5,553 bases of DNA from assembly GCA_023423495.1 (NCBI GenBank), contig JAFAFM010000116.1, forward strand, positions 1-5,553, in the 5' to 3' direction. Positions 5,204 through 5,553 of this stretch are shown piece by piece. Within the stretch, counting starts at the first letter, position 1, and each line of letters begins with the position of its first letter. The stretch comes from Armatimonadota bacterium. Its GTDB lineage: Bacteria > Armatimonadota > Fimbriimonadia > Fimbriimonadales > Fimbriimonadaceae. A program made the position numbers and the translations under genes. The notes beneath the pieces are model-generated. The model was not told where the DNA came from, ran no database searches, and saw only the letters and a program-made list of their open reading frames with translations.

Positions 5204-5553
5204 CTCCTGGGCACGAAAGCGAGCCGTTGCTGCTCGTACTTGGCAATTTCGTCCTCGTAAATCATCGTCGTGCCGATCAAATCCAAACCTTTAACAAGAG
5301 CTTCTTTGCTGACTGGACTTATATCGAATTGGTATTGGTTCACGCCGTCGCCCACCGTTTGATTCGGCAAGTCGATCTCCAATGTAGCGCCGGAACCCAA
5401 AGAAGAGATCGCGGCGTGATCAGCCTCATTCAACTCCACTAGCAAAAGCCCGCAGTTGGCCGCGTTTTGGCGGAAGATGTCGCTATAACCAGGACTGTCC
5501 GCGGTTTTCTTAGCAATTACGGCCCGGAAGCCGGCTTGTTGGATGGCCCACAC
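5200..5553 (-). CDS. leuD: 3-isopropylmalate dehydratase small subunit, LeuD (3' part; start off window)
   Basis: The last 118 codons, including the stop, of a gene that begins beyond base 5553. LeuD with LeuC interconverts 2- and 3-isopropylmalate in leucine synthesis; the small subunit is the swivelling, cytosolic partner and the Fe-S cluster sits in LeuC. Seen: AGFRAVIAKK (7-16), DIFRQNAANCGLLLVEL (25-41), GATLEIDLPNQTV (54-66), YQFDISPVSKEALVKGLDLIG (73-93) and TTMIYEDEIAKYE (94-106). These are the core and C-terminal elements of LeuD. The substrate-binding S-S-R-E-H-A loop would be just off the window. An ATG-like codon at the edge is not the start: base 5553 is GTG inside the gene. ASP-GYSDIF gives an unusual SPGYSD stretch before the FRQNA motif that differs from the commoner SFARIF. 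leuC/leuB are expected upstream, off the window. Its TGA overlaps the DUF192 ATG. Confidence 0.9.
   Translation of the reverse strand: MWAIQQAGFRAVIAKKTADSPGYSDIFRQNAANCGLLLVELNEADHAAISSLGSGATLEIDLPNQTVGDGVNQYQFDISPVSKEALVKGLDLIGTTMIYEDEIAKYEQQRLAFVPRR

Overview
The window looks like a gene-dense stretch of a bacterial chromosome with moderate to high GC. Six clear genes and one recoded gene fill almost all of it. Gaps are tiny: two ATGA overlaps, a 3-base gap, a 22-base gap, a 42-base divergent gap and a 1-base convergent gap. A secreted protein with a C-terminal prepilin-like 'H-X9-DG type' segment, a planctomycete-style thioredoxin-like protein and mixed ATG/GTG/TTG starts suggest a lineage such as Armatimonadota (Fimbriimonas-like) or Planctomycetota. 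This placement is an inference, and no rRNA or tRNA is present to test it.

Layout. (1) Bases 1-636, minus strand: a secreted thioredoxin-fold protein whose frame is interrupted once, by a TGA at 433-435. The same frame then stays open for 144 more codons to the window edge, and the protein sense continues across the TGA. A hairpin with a GGU loop sits 14 nt after the TGA, as expected of a bacterial SECIS. I read this as an unannotated selenoprotein with a Cys-Thr-Sec active site; conventional gene calling would cut it to 67 residues or miss it. (2) Bases 633-1766, minus strand: an ATP-grasp ligase, overlapping the selenoprotein start by four bases (ATGA). (3) Bases 1809-3276, plus strand: a VOC-family metalloenzyme followed by a D-2-hydroxyacid (glycerate-type) dehydrogenase, probably co-transcribed. 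(4) Bases 3278-5553, minus strand: leuD (3' part only), a DUF192 lipoprotein and a secreted beta-propeller-like/prepilin-like protein, arranged as one operon.

The selenoprotein is the main discovery. UGA is a genuine stop for two other genes here (the ATP-grasp gene and leuD), so the code is not globally reassigned and Sec insertion is the most economical reading. The other genes look like ordinary metabolic and envelope genes.
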